This document shows, in pieces, positions 1-6,200 of a stretch of DNA of 12,262 nt. Numbering within the stretch: position 1 is the stretch's first letter; each line of letters begins with the position of its first letter. The DNA lies in the NCBI GenBank assembly GCA_025935595.1, contig JAICUZ010000047.1, positions 1 through 12,262 of the forward strand. Direction: 5' to 3'. Source of the stretch: Burkholderiales bacterium. GTDB taxonomy: Bacteria > Actinomycetota > Thermoleophilia > Gaiellales > Gaiellaceae. The translations under genes and the position numbers were made by a program. The notes beneath the pieces were generated by a model. It was not told the origin of the DNA, searched no databases, and was given only the letters and a program-made list of their open reading frames with translations.

Positions 1-19
1 CGAAGCCGGACTGATTCAC
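1..19 (-). CDS. possible start of the gene after infB (partial, cut by window edge)
   Basis: A GTG at 19-17 overlaps the infB stop codon in a GTGA arrangement and opens a frame reading M-N-Q-S-G-F before the window ends. Stop/start overlaps of this kind occur at other junctions here. In many bacteria a YlxP/DUF503 gene or rbfA follows infB, but six residues identify nothing. The frame may be chance. Confidence 0.15.
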
Positions 20-1968
20 TCAGCGGGCTCGTCGAGCGACGTGCGCTCGACTTCGCGCGTCTCGAACACCTCGAAGACGTCGCCCTCGCGCAGGTCGTTG
101 AAGCCCTCGAGCAGGATGCCGCACTCGAAACCCTCGGTCACCTCGCGGACGTCGTCCTTGAACCGCCGCAGCTGCGCGACGGTCGTCTCGTGGATCCGCG
201 TGCCCTCGCGGAAGATGCGCACGTTCGCGTTGCGCCGGACGATCCCGCTCGTGACCATGCAGCCGGCGATCGTCCCGACGCGCGACGCGCGGAAGAGCGC
301 CCGCACCTCGACCTCGCCCAGGATCGCCTCGGTCTCGACCGGCGAGAGCATGCCGACGAGCGCCTGCTCGATCTCCTCGGTGAGCTGGTAGATGACGCGA
401 TACAGGCGGATCTCGACGCCGGAGCGTTCAGCGACGCCTCGCACCTCCGCGGACGGACGCACGTTGAAGCCGACGATCATCGCGCTCGACGCCGCGGCCA
501 GGTTGACGTCGTTCTCGGTGATGCCGCCGACGCCGGTGTGGATCACGTTGACCCGCACCTCGGGGTGCTGGATCTTGCCGAGCTCGGACACGATTGCCTC
601 GACCGAGCCCTGCACGTCGCCCTTGACGACGATGTTCAGGTCCGCGACCGCGCCGGTGCCCATCTGCTCGAAGAGCTTCTCGAGCGACACGCCGCCGGTC
701 CGCTGCTTCGCCATTGCCTCGCGGCGCAGGCGCTCGCCCCGCTGCTGCGCGAGATCGCGCGCGCGGCGTTCGTTCTCGACGACGCGGCCGAGCTCGCCCG
801 CGGGCGGCGGACGGTCGAAGCCGAGGATCTCGACGGGCTCGCCCGGACGCGACTCCTGGATCCGCTCGCCGCGGTAATCGTAGAGGGCGCGAACACGGCC
901 CCAGGCGTCACCGGCGACGATCGCGTCGCCCACCTTGAGCGTCCCGCGGTGGATCAGCATCGTCGCGACCGGGCCGCGGCCGACGTCGAGCCGTGACTCG
1001 ATGATCGGGCCGGACGCTTCTGCGTCGGGGTTCGCGCGGAGGTCGAGCTCCGCGTCGGCGACGAGCAGGATGCGCTCGAGGAGATCGTCGAGCCCTTCGC
1101 CCTGCTTCGCGGACACCCGGGCGATCTGGACGTCGCCCCCCCACTCCTCCGGCTGGAGCCCCTCGGTGGCGAGCTCGGTGAGCACGCGGTCCGCGTTCGC
1201 GTCGGGCAAATCGATCTTGTTGACCGCGACGACGATCGGCACCTCGGCAGCGCGAGCGTGCGAGATCGACTCTTTCGTCTGCGGCATGACGCCGTCGTCG
1301 GCGGCGACGACCAGCACGGCGATGTCGGTCACCTTCGCGCCGCGGGCGCGCATTGCGGTGAACGCCTCGTGCCCCGGCGTGTCGAGGAACGTGATGAGGC
1401 GACCGGCGTGATCGGCCTGGTACGCGCCGATGTGCTGCGTGATGCCGCCGGCTTCGGTCGCGACCACGGAGGTCTGACGGATCGCGTCGAGGAGCGTCGT
1501 CTTGCCGTGGTCGACGTGGCCCATGATCGTGACGACCGGCGGCCGCGCCTGAAGCGTGTCCTCGGCGTCTTCGAAAACCTCGGGCTCGGAGTCGTCGTCC
1601 TCCGCGTGCTTGATCGTCACCTCGCGCTCGAGCTCGGCGGCGATCACCAACACCTCGTCGTCGGTGAGCGACTGCGTCGCGGTCTTCATCGTGCCGAGGT
1701 TCATCAGCAGCTTGATGATCTGCGGCATCGCCACGCCGAGCGCCTGCGAGAAGTCGCGCAGCGTGACACCGGACTCGACGGTCGCGGGGCCGGTCGGTGC
1801 CGCGACCTCGCGCGGCTGCCGCGGGCCACGATCGGCCGGACGGTCACTCGGCCGCTGGCGCTGCCCCGTTCCGGGACGTCCACCGCCGCCGTCGATGACG
1901 ACGCGACGGCGCCCCTTCGGGCCGCCTCCGCGGGGTCTGATCGGTCTGTTCGGCTTGCCGTTGGCCAT
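16..1968 (-). CDS. infB: translation initiation factor IF-2
   Basis: This 650-residue GTPase places initiator fMet-tRNA on the 30S subunit and promotes 50S joining in the cytoplasm. Residues 1-60 are a basic Gly/Arg/Pro-rich segment. An IF2 N-domain covers about 66-117, and an acidic linker follows (122-138). The G domain shows G1 GHVDHGKT (150-157), G2 GGITQHIG (174-181), G3 DTPGHE (196-201), G4 NKID (250-253) and G5 SAK (286-288). Domains II, III, C1 and C2 follow; the C-terminal GFECGI and GDVFEVFE segments are typical of the fMet-tRNA-binding C2 domain. The protein is short for an actinobacterial IF-2, which often has a much longer N-terminal extension; the catalytic part is intact. The ATG start lies 4 nt after the ylxR stop, which points to translational coupling. 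This is the last complete gene of the rimP-nusA-ylxR-infB cluster. Confidence 0.97.
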   Translation of the reverse strand: MANGKPNRPIRPRGGGPKGRRRVVIDGGGGRPGTGQRQRPSDRPADRGPRQPREVAAPTGPATVESGVTLRDFSQALGVAMPQIIKLLMNLGTMKTATQSLTDDEVLVIAAELEREVTIKHAEDDDSEPEVFEDAEDTLQARPPVVTIMGHVDHGKTTLLDAIRQTSVVATEAGGITQHIGAYQADHAGRLITFLDTPGHEAFTAMRARGAKVTDIAVLVVAADDGVMPQTKESISHARAAEVPIVVAVNKIDLPDANADRVLTELATEGLQPEEWGGDVQIARVSAKQGEGLDDLLERILLVADAELDLRANPDAEASGPIIESRLDVGRGPVATMLIHRGTLKVGDAIVAGDAWGRVRALYDYRGERIQESRPGEPVEILGFDRPPPAGELGRVVENERRARDLAQQRGERLRREAMAKQRTGGVSLEKLFEQMGTGAVADLNIVVKGDVQGSVEAIVSELGKIQHPEVRVNVIHTGVGGITENDVNLAAASSAMIVGFNVRPSAEVRGVAERSGVEIRLYRVIYQLTEEIEQALVGMLSPVETEAILGEVEVRALFRASRVGTIAGCMVTSGIVRRNANVRIFREGTRIHETTVAQLRRFKDDVREVTEGFECGILLEGFNDLREGDVFEVFETREVERTSLDEPAE

Positions 1969-1972
1969 TTCG

Positions 1973-2215
1973 TCACGAACCAGTGTAGAGACGCGAGAGA
2001 TCGGGGTCGACGCGGACGGTCATGCGGAGGATGCGGTTGAACGCCCGGCGGGACACAGCCCGCTCGAAGCATGGCAGGCGGTGACACGTGTAGACACCGC
2101 GTCCGTCACCCGTGCCGGGGATCAGCGATCCCGCCTCCTCGTGGAAGCGCTGCAGCTCCGCCTGTGGTGCGCGGCGGCCGCAGCCGGCACAGGTCCGGAT
2201 CGGGTTACTCGTCGT
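1973..2215 (-). CDS. ylxR: YlxR family protein (DUF448), non-canonical start
   Basis: This small basic protein family is encoded between nusA and infB in many bacteria. It is reported to bind RNA or DNA, and a link to RNase P has been proposed in some species. The reading frame encodes PIRTCAGCGRRAP near its N-terminus, matching the YlxR hallmark RTCxGCR. A GRGVYTC segment (38-44), a further Cys and an Arg-rich helix (ERAVSRRAFNRILR) follow. The order nusA-ylxR-infB supports the call. The start is odd: the frame opens just after a TGA at 2224-2222 and has no ATG, GTG, TTG or CTG before the conserved motif. Candidates are ACG at 2215-2213 (80 aa, used here), ACG at 2212-2210, or ATC at 2200-2198. 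A Shine-Dalgarno-like GAGGTGA ends 6 nt before the first ACG. A sequence error cannot be excluded. Identity is firm; the start is not. Confidence 0.82.
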   Translation of the reverse strand, partial: TTSNPIRTCAGCGRRAPQAELQRFHEEAGSLIPGTGDGRGVYTCHRLPCFERAVSRRAFNRILRMTVRVDPDLSRLYTGS

Positions 2216-3650
2216 CGACGCTCACCTCGACCGGGGCGTCGCCCGGACCGGCCGGGAACTCCTCGGGCTCGGGGTTGCCGAACGCCGCGGCGTCCTCGGT
2301 GACGGCCTCGGGGGCCGACACGTCGGCGAGCGCCTCGAGCTCGGGCTCGCTCTCGGTGACGATCGGGTTGTCCTCGTCGTCGGTCTCGTGTGTCGCGAGC
2401 TCCTGGTGGGCCGGCACGCCGCAGTACTTCGAGCCGGGCAGCGAAGCGTTCGGGCAACGCTTCCCGTTCGAGAGCACCGCCGCGCAGCGACCGGAGAAGT
2501 CGCCCTCTTCGCCGTCCTCGCCGCCGAAGGCCGCCTCAGCCTCCTGCTGCGCGAATTCGCTGTCGGAGGTGATGTCGATCTTCCAGCCGGTGAGACGCGC
2601 GGCGAGGCGGGCGTTCATGCCTTCCTTGCCGATCGCGAGCGCGAGCTGGTCGTCGGGCACGACGACGGTCGCCTCGCGGCCCTCGTCGTCGAGATACACC
2701 TCGCGGACGCGCGCCGGCGAGAGCGCCTTCGCGACGAACCGCGCAGGCTCGTTGTTCCACGGGATGATGTCGATCTTCTCGCCGCGCAGCTCGGAGACGA
2801 CCATGCGCACGCGGGAGCCGCGAGGACCGACGCACGCACCCACCGGGTCGACGCCCTGTGCATGCGACTCGACTGCGATCTTCGAGCGGTAGCCCGGCTC
2901 GCGGGCGACGCCGCGGATCTCGACGAGGCCGTCGGCGATCTCCGGCACCTCGAGCTCGAACAGCGTCTTGATCAGCTCCGGGTCGCGGCGCGACAGGATC
3001 ACCTGCGGCCCTTTCGTGCCCGTGCGCACGTCGCGGATGACCGCCTTGATGCGCGAGCCCTGCTCGTAGCGCTCGCCGTCGACTTGCTCGGGCCCCGGCA
3101 AGAGCGCCTCGACCTTGCCGAGGTCGACGAGGATGTTCCGCCGGTCACCGGTCTGCTGGACGATGCCGGTCACGACCTCGCCGACGCGGTCGATGTACTC
3201 GTCGTACATCATCTCGCGCTCCGCCTCGCGGATCCGTTGCAGGATGACCTGCTTCGCAGTCTGTGCCGCGATGCGGCCGAAGTTGTCCGGCGTCACGTCG
3301 TCGCGCTTGATCAGGTCGTCGGGGACCTCGGACCAGTCGAGCTCGAGGTCGTCGTCGGAAAGCAGCGTGTGGTTCTTCTCGCCCGTCTCTTCCTCGAGAC
3401 GCTCGAGCTCGTCGAGTGCGCGCTCGCGCGCCTCGTCGATCAGCCGCTCCTCGAGGTCGCCCGGGATCTCGATCGAGTACACGCGGAAGTCACCGCGGTC
3501 GTCGAGCTCCACAGTGGCATGGCGTGTCGCGCCGGGCGTCTTCTTGTAGGCGGCGAGCAGCGCGTCTTCGAGCGCTGCAACGAGCGTGCCGCTCTCGATT
3601 CCCTTCTCGCGCTCGATCTCGCGAACCGCGTCAACGATCTCCTGGCTCAT
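2205..3650 (-). CDS. nusA: transcription termination/antitermination factor NusA with Cys-rich acidic tail
   Basis: NusA binds RNA polymerase and nascent RNA and controls pausing, termination and antitermination. The 481 residues read as an N-terminal RNAP-binding domain (1 to about 145), an S1 domain (about 155-222), KH1 (about 226-310, with GPRG at 275-278) and KH2 (about 312-365, with IGKEG at 340-344). After KH2 comes an extension of roughly 110 residues. It contains C389, C399, C410 and H415, spaced like a small zinc-binding motif (GRCAAVL, KRCPN, KYCGVPAHQ), and then an acidic Asp/Glu-rich tail to the end. This tail is absent from minimal actinobacterial NusA such as the mycobacterial protein. 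The ATG overlaps the rimP stop (ATGA), so rimP and nusA are likely coupled. The long plus-strand frame across this gene is a GC-rich shadow. Confidence 0.97.
   Translation of the reverse strand: MSQEIVDAVREIEREKGIESGTLVAALEDALLAAYKKTPGATRHATVELDDRGDFRVYSIEIPGDLEERLIDEARERALDELERLEEETGEKNHTLLSDDDLELDWSEVPDDLIKRDDVTPDNFGRIAAQTAKQVILQRIREAEREMMYDEYIDRVGEVVTGIVQQTGDRRNILVDLGKVEALLPGPEQVDGERYEQGSRIKAVIRDVRTGTKGPQVILSRRDPELIKTLFELEVPEIADGLVEIRGVAREPGYRSKIAVESHAQGVDPVGACVGPRGSRVRMVVSELRGEKIDIIPWNNEPARFVAKALSPARVREVYLDDEGREATVVVPDDQLALAIGKEGMNARLAARLTGWKIDITSDSEFAQQEAEAAFGGEDGEEGDFSGRCAAVLSNGKRCPNASLPGSKYCGVPAHQELATHETDDEDNPIVTESEPELEALADVSAPEAVTEDAAAFGNPEPEEFPAGPGDAPVEVSVDDE
2222..2228 (-). promoter_or_regulatory. 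Shine-Dalgarno-like site for ylxR inside the nusA end
   Basis: Read on the minus strand these bases are GAGGTGA, a 7-nt match to the region complementary to the 16S rRNA 3' end. They lie within the last codons of nusA (Glu-Val-Ser), 6 nt upstream of an ACG in the ylxR frame and 21 nt upstream of ATC. The spacing fits initiation at ACG. The GTG inside the site is in the nusA frame, so it cannot start YlxR. Confidence 0.4.
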
Positions 3651-4084
3651 CCGTCATTCCCTTCATCGATCAGATTGGCCCGCACGATCTCGTCGTACGG
3701 TATGTCTGCTGCATTCGGTCCGGTACGGATCTGGACCGATCGCTCGCCTGCCGCAACCACCTCGCCGCGCGCCTTCTGCGTCGCGGTCTTCACCTTCACG
3801 TTCCGTCCGACCGCGCGCTCGAAGTGCGCGCGCGTGCGCAGCGGACGGTCGAGGCCCGGTGACGACACCTCGACGCTGTAGTTGTCCAGGTAGCGCCGGA
3901 GCACGCCGGTCACCCGCTCACAAAGCCCGTGGTCGACACCCTGGGGATGGTCGACGTAGACGCAAAACCGCTCCTTGCCGGTGAGCTCCAACGCGAGCAC
4001 CTCGACCCCCGGCAGGGCCGACTCGACCGACCGAGCGATCTCGCGCTGCAACTCCCGTTCCTTCTGGTGCGGTGTCGTGGCCAC
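3647..4084 (-). CDS. rimP: ribosome maturation factor RimP
   Basis: RimP is a cytoplasmic factor needed for maturation of the 30S subunit. The 145-residue product has the family hallmark VSSPGLDRPL (73-82) between the N-terminal alpha/beta domain and the C-terminal SH3-like barrel. The barrel includes GRNVKVKT and ends IPYDEIVRANL. I chose the GTG at 4084 because it gives the normal family length (about 150) and begins MATTPHQ just before the first helix. A longer frame to 4234 would add 50 residues unlike RimP and would run through the intergenic hairpins. An AAGGGGTGG Shine-Dalgarno-like run lies 9 nt upstream. This is the first gene of the rimP-nusA-ylxR-infB cluster, and its end overlaps the nusA start by 4 nt. 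Confidence 0.93.
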   Translation of the reverse strand: MATTPHQKERELQREIARSVESALPGVEVLALELTGKERFCVYVDHPQGVDHGLCERVTGVLRRYLDNYSVEVSSPGLDRPLRTRAHFERAVGRNVKVKTATQKARGEVVAAGERSVQIRTGPNAADIPYDEIVRANLIDEGNDG

Positions 4085-4115
4085 CGTCGAGAAACCACCC
4101 CTTCTAACGCAAAAT

Positions 4116-4130
4116 GGGCGCGACGCGCCC
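4116..4130 (-). promoter_or_regulatory. terminator-like hairpin in the rimP leader
   Basis: The bases GGGCGCGACGCGCCC form a perfect 15-nt inverted repeat around a central base. On the minus strand the hairpin is followed by ATTTTG, so it resembles a weak intrinsic terminator placed about 30 nt ahead of the rimP GTG. Because it sits upstream of the rimP-nusA-ylxR-infB cluster it could be an attenuator, or a leader structure that NusA acts on. The U-run is short, and a chance GC-rich palindrome is possible. Confidence 0.4.
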
Positions 4131-4162
4131 ACCTCGAAAACTGCTCGAACTGTGGTGGCAGA

Positions 4163-4171
4163 AAGGTAGCA
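4163..4171 (-). promoter_or_regulatory. candidate extended -10 promoter for the rimP operon
   Basis: On the minus strand the bases read TGCTACCTT, which fits an extended -10 (TGn followed by TAnnnT). Transcription would start near 4156 and give a leader of about 70 nt containing the 4116-4130 hairpin. I see no good -35 element at the usual spacing. This is a weak prediction from motif and position only. Confidence 0.3.
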
Positions 4172-4187
4172 GAGACCCCGAAAGAAA

Positions 4188-4231
4188 CGGGCGCGGCGCG
4201 CAAATTCTCTCCCCTTGCGCGGCCGCGCCCG
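4188..4231. repeat. large inverted repeat between the divergent genes
   Basis: A 9-bp outer stem (CGGGCGCGG with CCGCGCCCG) and a 6-bp inner stem (GCGCAA with TTGCGC) are separated by a small internal loop of one base against two. They close an 11-nt loop rich in C and T. On the minus strand GTTTCTTTC follows the stem, giving a terminator-like look in the rimP direction. It lies between the candidate promoters of the divergent genes, so it could insulate them or serve as a protein-binding site. Its left arm repeats the core of the hairpin at 4116. Confidence 0.5.
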
Positions 4232-4240
4232 CAAGAGCTA

Positions 4241-4269
4241 TCGACGGCCGAAGCCTGCGACTTTAGGCT
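4241..4269 (+). promoter_or_regulatory. candidate promoter of the GFA-TPR gene, apparently leaderless
   Basis: TCGACG at 4241-4246 matches the -35 consensus at four of six positions. After a 17-bp spacer, TAGGCT at 4264-4269 fits the actinobacterial -10 pattern TAnnnT. The predicted start of transcription, about 7 nt downstream, coincides with the GTG at 4277, so the mRNA may be leaderless. This is a motif and spacing argument only. Confidence 0.4.
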
Positions 4270-4276
4270 CGTGGGT

Positions 4277-4954
4277 GTGATCACGCGTGAAGCGGCATGC
4301 CACTGCGGTCAGCTGCGGCTCAAAGTCGAGGGCGAGCCCTTCGCGACGTCGATCTGCCACTGCCTCGCGTGCCAGCGGCGAACCGGAAGCGCATTCGGCA
4401 TGCAGGCGGCATTCAGGGCCGAGCAGGTCACGGTCACCGGCCGCTTCAAGGGCTACTCCCGGATCTCCGACGAGTCGGACCAGAAGGAGCACGCGTTCCA
4501 CTTCTGTCCCGAGTGCGGCTCGCAGGTCTTCTACACCGAGCCCGACGATCCCGATCTGATCGTCGTCTCGACGGGCGCCTTCGCCGACCCGATGTTTCCA
4601 CCGCCGACGGAGTCGGGCTACGACTGGCGGCGGCATCCTTGGGTCGGGTTGCCGGACTCCGTCCAGCGCTACGCGCGCGAACTGTGGGATCCGGCCCGCG
4701 CGCTGTACGAGGCGGGGCAGTACGCGGAGGCGGCAGCAGTCGGTCGCCGCCTCGTCGCTCAGCACCCCGACGAGGCGTTTCTCTTCTTCAATGTCGCGTG
4801 CTGCGAGAGCCTCGCCGGCCTGAGCGAGCCTGCGCTCGACCACTTGCGGCAGGCGATCGAGCGGTGGGACGGCTTCCGGGAGATGGCAGCGAACGACTCG
4901 GACTTCGATCCGATCCGAGCGGAGGCGGAGTTCCGTGCACTGATCGCGGGTTAG
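4277..4954 (+). CDS. GFA-domain zinc protein fused to a TPR-like tail
   Basis: The first 135 or so of 225 residues are a GFA domain (the family named after glutathione-dependent formaldehyde-activating enzyme; Mss4-like fold). The zinc ligands are visible: C8 and C10 (CHC), C27, C29 and C32 (CHCxxC), and C77 and C80 (CPEC). Most members have no proven reaction, so formaldehyde chemistry should not be assumed. From about 136 the protein becomes helical and TPR-like, with ALYEAGQYAEAAAVGRRL, then FFNVACCESLAG, then a closing segment with NDSDFDPIR. This suggests a partner-binding or sensing module. I chose GTG 4277 because the conserved domain starts at once and a -10-like TAGGCT precedes it; GTG 4271 is an alternative. 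It is the only plus-strand gene. It is divergent from rimP, and its stop overlaps the stop of the convergent membrane-protein gene. Confidence 0.85.
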   Translation: MITREAACHCGQLRLKVEGEPFATSICHCLACQRRTGSAFGMQAAFRAEQVTVTGRFKGYSRISDESDQKEHAFHFCPECGSQVFYTEPDDPDLIVVSTGAFADPMFPPPTESGYDWRRHPWVGLPDSVQRYARELWDPARALYEAGQYAEAAAVGRRLVAQHPDEAFLFFNVACCESLAGLSEPALDHLRQAIERWDGFREMAANDSDFDPIRAEAEFRALIAG

Positions 4955-6171
4955 CGGCGTCGCGGCAAGACGCTCATGGGAAGCGACCCTGCGAGCGCGG
5001 CCACGAGCAAGAACGAAAGCAGGAGTTGCGCAGTTGCGGCGGCGCTGAGCGGGTTGTAGCTCGCAACCGGGTGAAACGCCGTCAGGTAGCGCCAGCCGCT
5101 CTCGACCCAGCCGAGCACCGGCACCCCCGTCCACGGGCTCGCGAGCCAGAGCGTGAGGAAGATGAATGCGAGCGTCGTGACGGCAAGCCGGCTCCCGGCG
5201 ATCGACCACCGAAGCAACTGCGGCAGGGTGGCGAGCAAGAAGATCAGCCGGTAGTCGAAGCTCTGGAAGAGCACGAACGTCAGCACATAGACGGAAGCAC
5301 CCGCCCAGAACAGGTCGAGATCGCGCTGCTCGGACTCGCCCTCTGTCGACGGATCGGGGCGAAGCCGTGGCGGGAAGGCAAGCGCAAGCACCGCCGCGGC
5401 AGCGACGAACGACAACCCCCAGAACCTGGCCGAGTGCGGCGGCACCTCCGTCGACCACCAGACGGCGGACGTGTGGACGCCGTAGGAGTGCAAATCGGTT
5501 TGCGGGACGACACGCCCGATCGTCCTGATCTCGGAGAGGATCACCAACGCGTACACGGCAAAGGCGCCGAGCAACCCGACGAGCAGAGCGAGGTCTCGTC
5601 GTCGATGCAAGCGGCGCACGAACATCCCGGCCGCGAAGATCGGGAAGAGCTTCAGGATCGCCGCCGCCAGGATCAGACCGTGCGCCGCGACCGACCCGCG
5701 TAACCCGCAGCGCAGGACGAGCGCCGCGGCGACGACAAACGCAAACAGCAACAGGTCGACGTTGCCCCGCTCGAAGCCGAGCATGACCGCCGGTGAGCAG
5801 ATCGCACCTGCATAGACCACCCCCGTCCACGATGGAGCCTCCGCGGGAACGATCGACAGTGCCGCGAGCGCCGCGATAGCCACTACGACGACGCCCAGCG
5901 CGACCACGTCGTGGTCGAGCTTGAGAAACGACAGTCGCATCCAGATCTGCGGATAGTTCGCAGGCCGCTTGAGCGGGTCGCACGGGTTCCGGGCGAGCAC
6001 GGGAATGCCGCGGCGCGTGCACTCCCAGCCGGTCGTGACCGACCGCAAGTCCTCGAACCTCCTCGTACCGGGAGAAACGCCGAGTCGGCCCCAGTGTCCG
6101 TGACCGCCCAACGCGACGAGGACCAGGAGGTACAGCATCACCCCTCCGACCGTGACGAGGCGCGCACCCAT
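4951..6171 (-). CDS. multi-pass membrane protein, GT87/DUF2029-like (putative GT-C glycosyltransferase)
   Basis: The product has 406 residues and about ten hydrophobic segments (for example 7-23, 91-109, 118-133, 139-155, 163-183, 196-213, 252-267, 288-304, 308-322, 329-346 and 383-399). It has the look of polyprenyl-phosphate-dependent GT-C enzymes of the GT87/DUF2029 group, which add mannose or other sugars outside the membrane. Supporting motifs are NPCDPLKRPANYP in the first outer loop (63-75), FERGNVDLLLF (135-144), LKLFPIF (174-180) and DYRLIFL (308-314). The N-terminal acidic residues in the outer loop (E42, D43, D66) are candidates for a catalytic base, which is inference. Substrate is unknown. 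The start is ATG 6171; a GTG immediately upstream at 6174 is possible. It begins 26 nt after dtd on the same strand, probably at the end of that operon. Confidence 0.72.
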   Translation of the reverse strand: MGARLVTVGGVMLYLLVLVALGGHGHWGRLGVSPGTRRFEDLRSVTTGWECTRRGIPVLARNPCDPLKRPANYPQIWMRLSFLKLDHDVVALGVVVVAIAALAALSIVPAEAPSWTGVVYAGAICSPAVMLGFERGNVDLLLFAFVVAAALVLRCGLRGSVAAHGLILAAAILKLFPIFAAGMFVRRLHRRRDLALLVGLLGAFAVYALVILSEIRTIGRVVPQTDLHSYGVHTSAVWWSTEVPPHSARFWGLSFVAAAAVLALAFPPRLRPDPSTEGESEQRDLDLFWAGASVYVLTFVLFQSFDYRLIFLLATLPQLLRWSIAGSRLAVTTLAFIFLTLWLASPWTGVPVLGWVESGWRYLTAFHPVASYNPLSAAATAQLLLSFLLVAALAGSLPMSVLPRRR

Positions 6172-6185
6172 CACGACCCGGACGC

Positions 6186-6200
6186 TAGCGGGTTCCGCTA
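6186..6200. repeat. small inverted repeat at the dtd stop
   Basis: TAGCGG and CCGCTA flank a GTT triloop, and the repeat includes the dtd stop codon. No T-run follows on either strand, so it is not a convincing intrinsic terminator. A modest mRNA hairpin between dtd and the membrane-protein gene is possible and could protect the upstream message. Confidence 0.3.

Larger units (their letters stand above)
4085..4276. other. intergenic region between divergent rimP and the GFA-TPR gene
   Basis: This 192-nt stretch holds no supported gene. It carries two GC-rich inverted repeats, a candidate extended -10 for rimP and a candidate promoter for the plus-strand gene, each listed separately. Frames that cross it have no recognisable protein content. 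Confidence 0.7.

Noticed and set aside
190..996. 268-codon plus-strand frame antisense to infB
   Set aside because: The infB frame on the minus strand has all G motifs; the plus frame is its complement and has only Asp/Arg/Ala-rich sequence.
2112..3881. 589-codon open frame on the plus strand across nusA and rimP
   Set aside because: It is antisense to well-identified genes. Its translation is rich in Asp, Arg, Leu, Val and Ala with no motif, as expected for a GC-rich shadow of coding sequence on the other strand.
4085..4234. N-terminal extension of rimP to 4234
   Set aside because: The extra 50 residues are Arg-rich, unlike RimP, and would be translated through the two hairpins. GTG 4084 gives the normal family length.
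4277..4284. GTGATCAC palindrome at the GFA-TPR start codon, considered as an operator
   Set aside because: It is only 8 bp, includes the start codon, and does not extend symmetrically. No second copy was noticed nearby.
4297..5703. 468-codon plus-strand frame overlapping the GFA-TPR gene and running antisense to the membrane protein
   Set aside because: It is out of frame with the conserved GFA cysteines, and its product is charged, Arg-rich sequence with no recognisable motif.
4238..6022. 594-codon minus-strand frame across the GFA-TPR gene and part of the membrane-protein gene
   Set aside because: It is the antisense of the zinc-motif gene and an out-of-frame reading of the membrane protein. 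Its translation is Arg/Ala-rich low-complexity sequence with no domain.
6186..6200. TAGCGG-GTT-CCGCTA hairpin considered as a terminator after dtd
   Set aside because: No T-run follows on either strand and the next gene starts 26 nt later, so it was kept only as a small inverted repeat.
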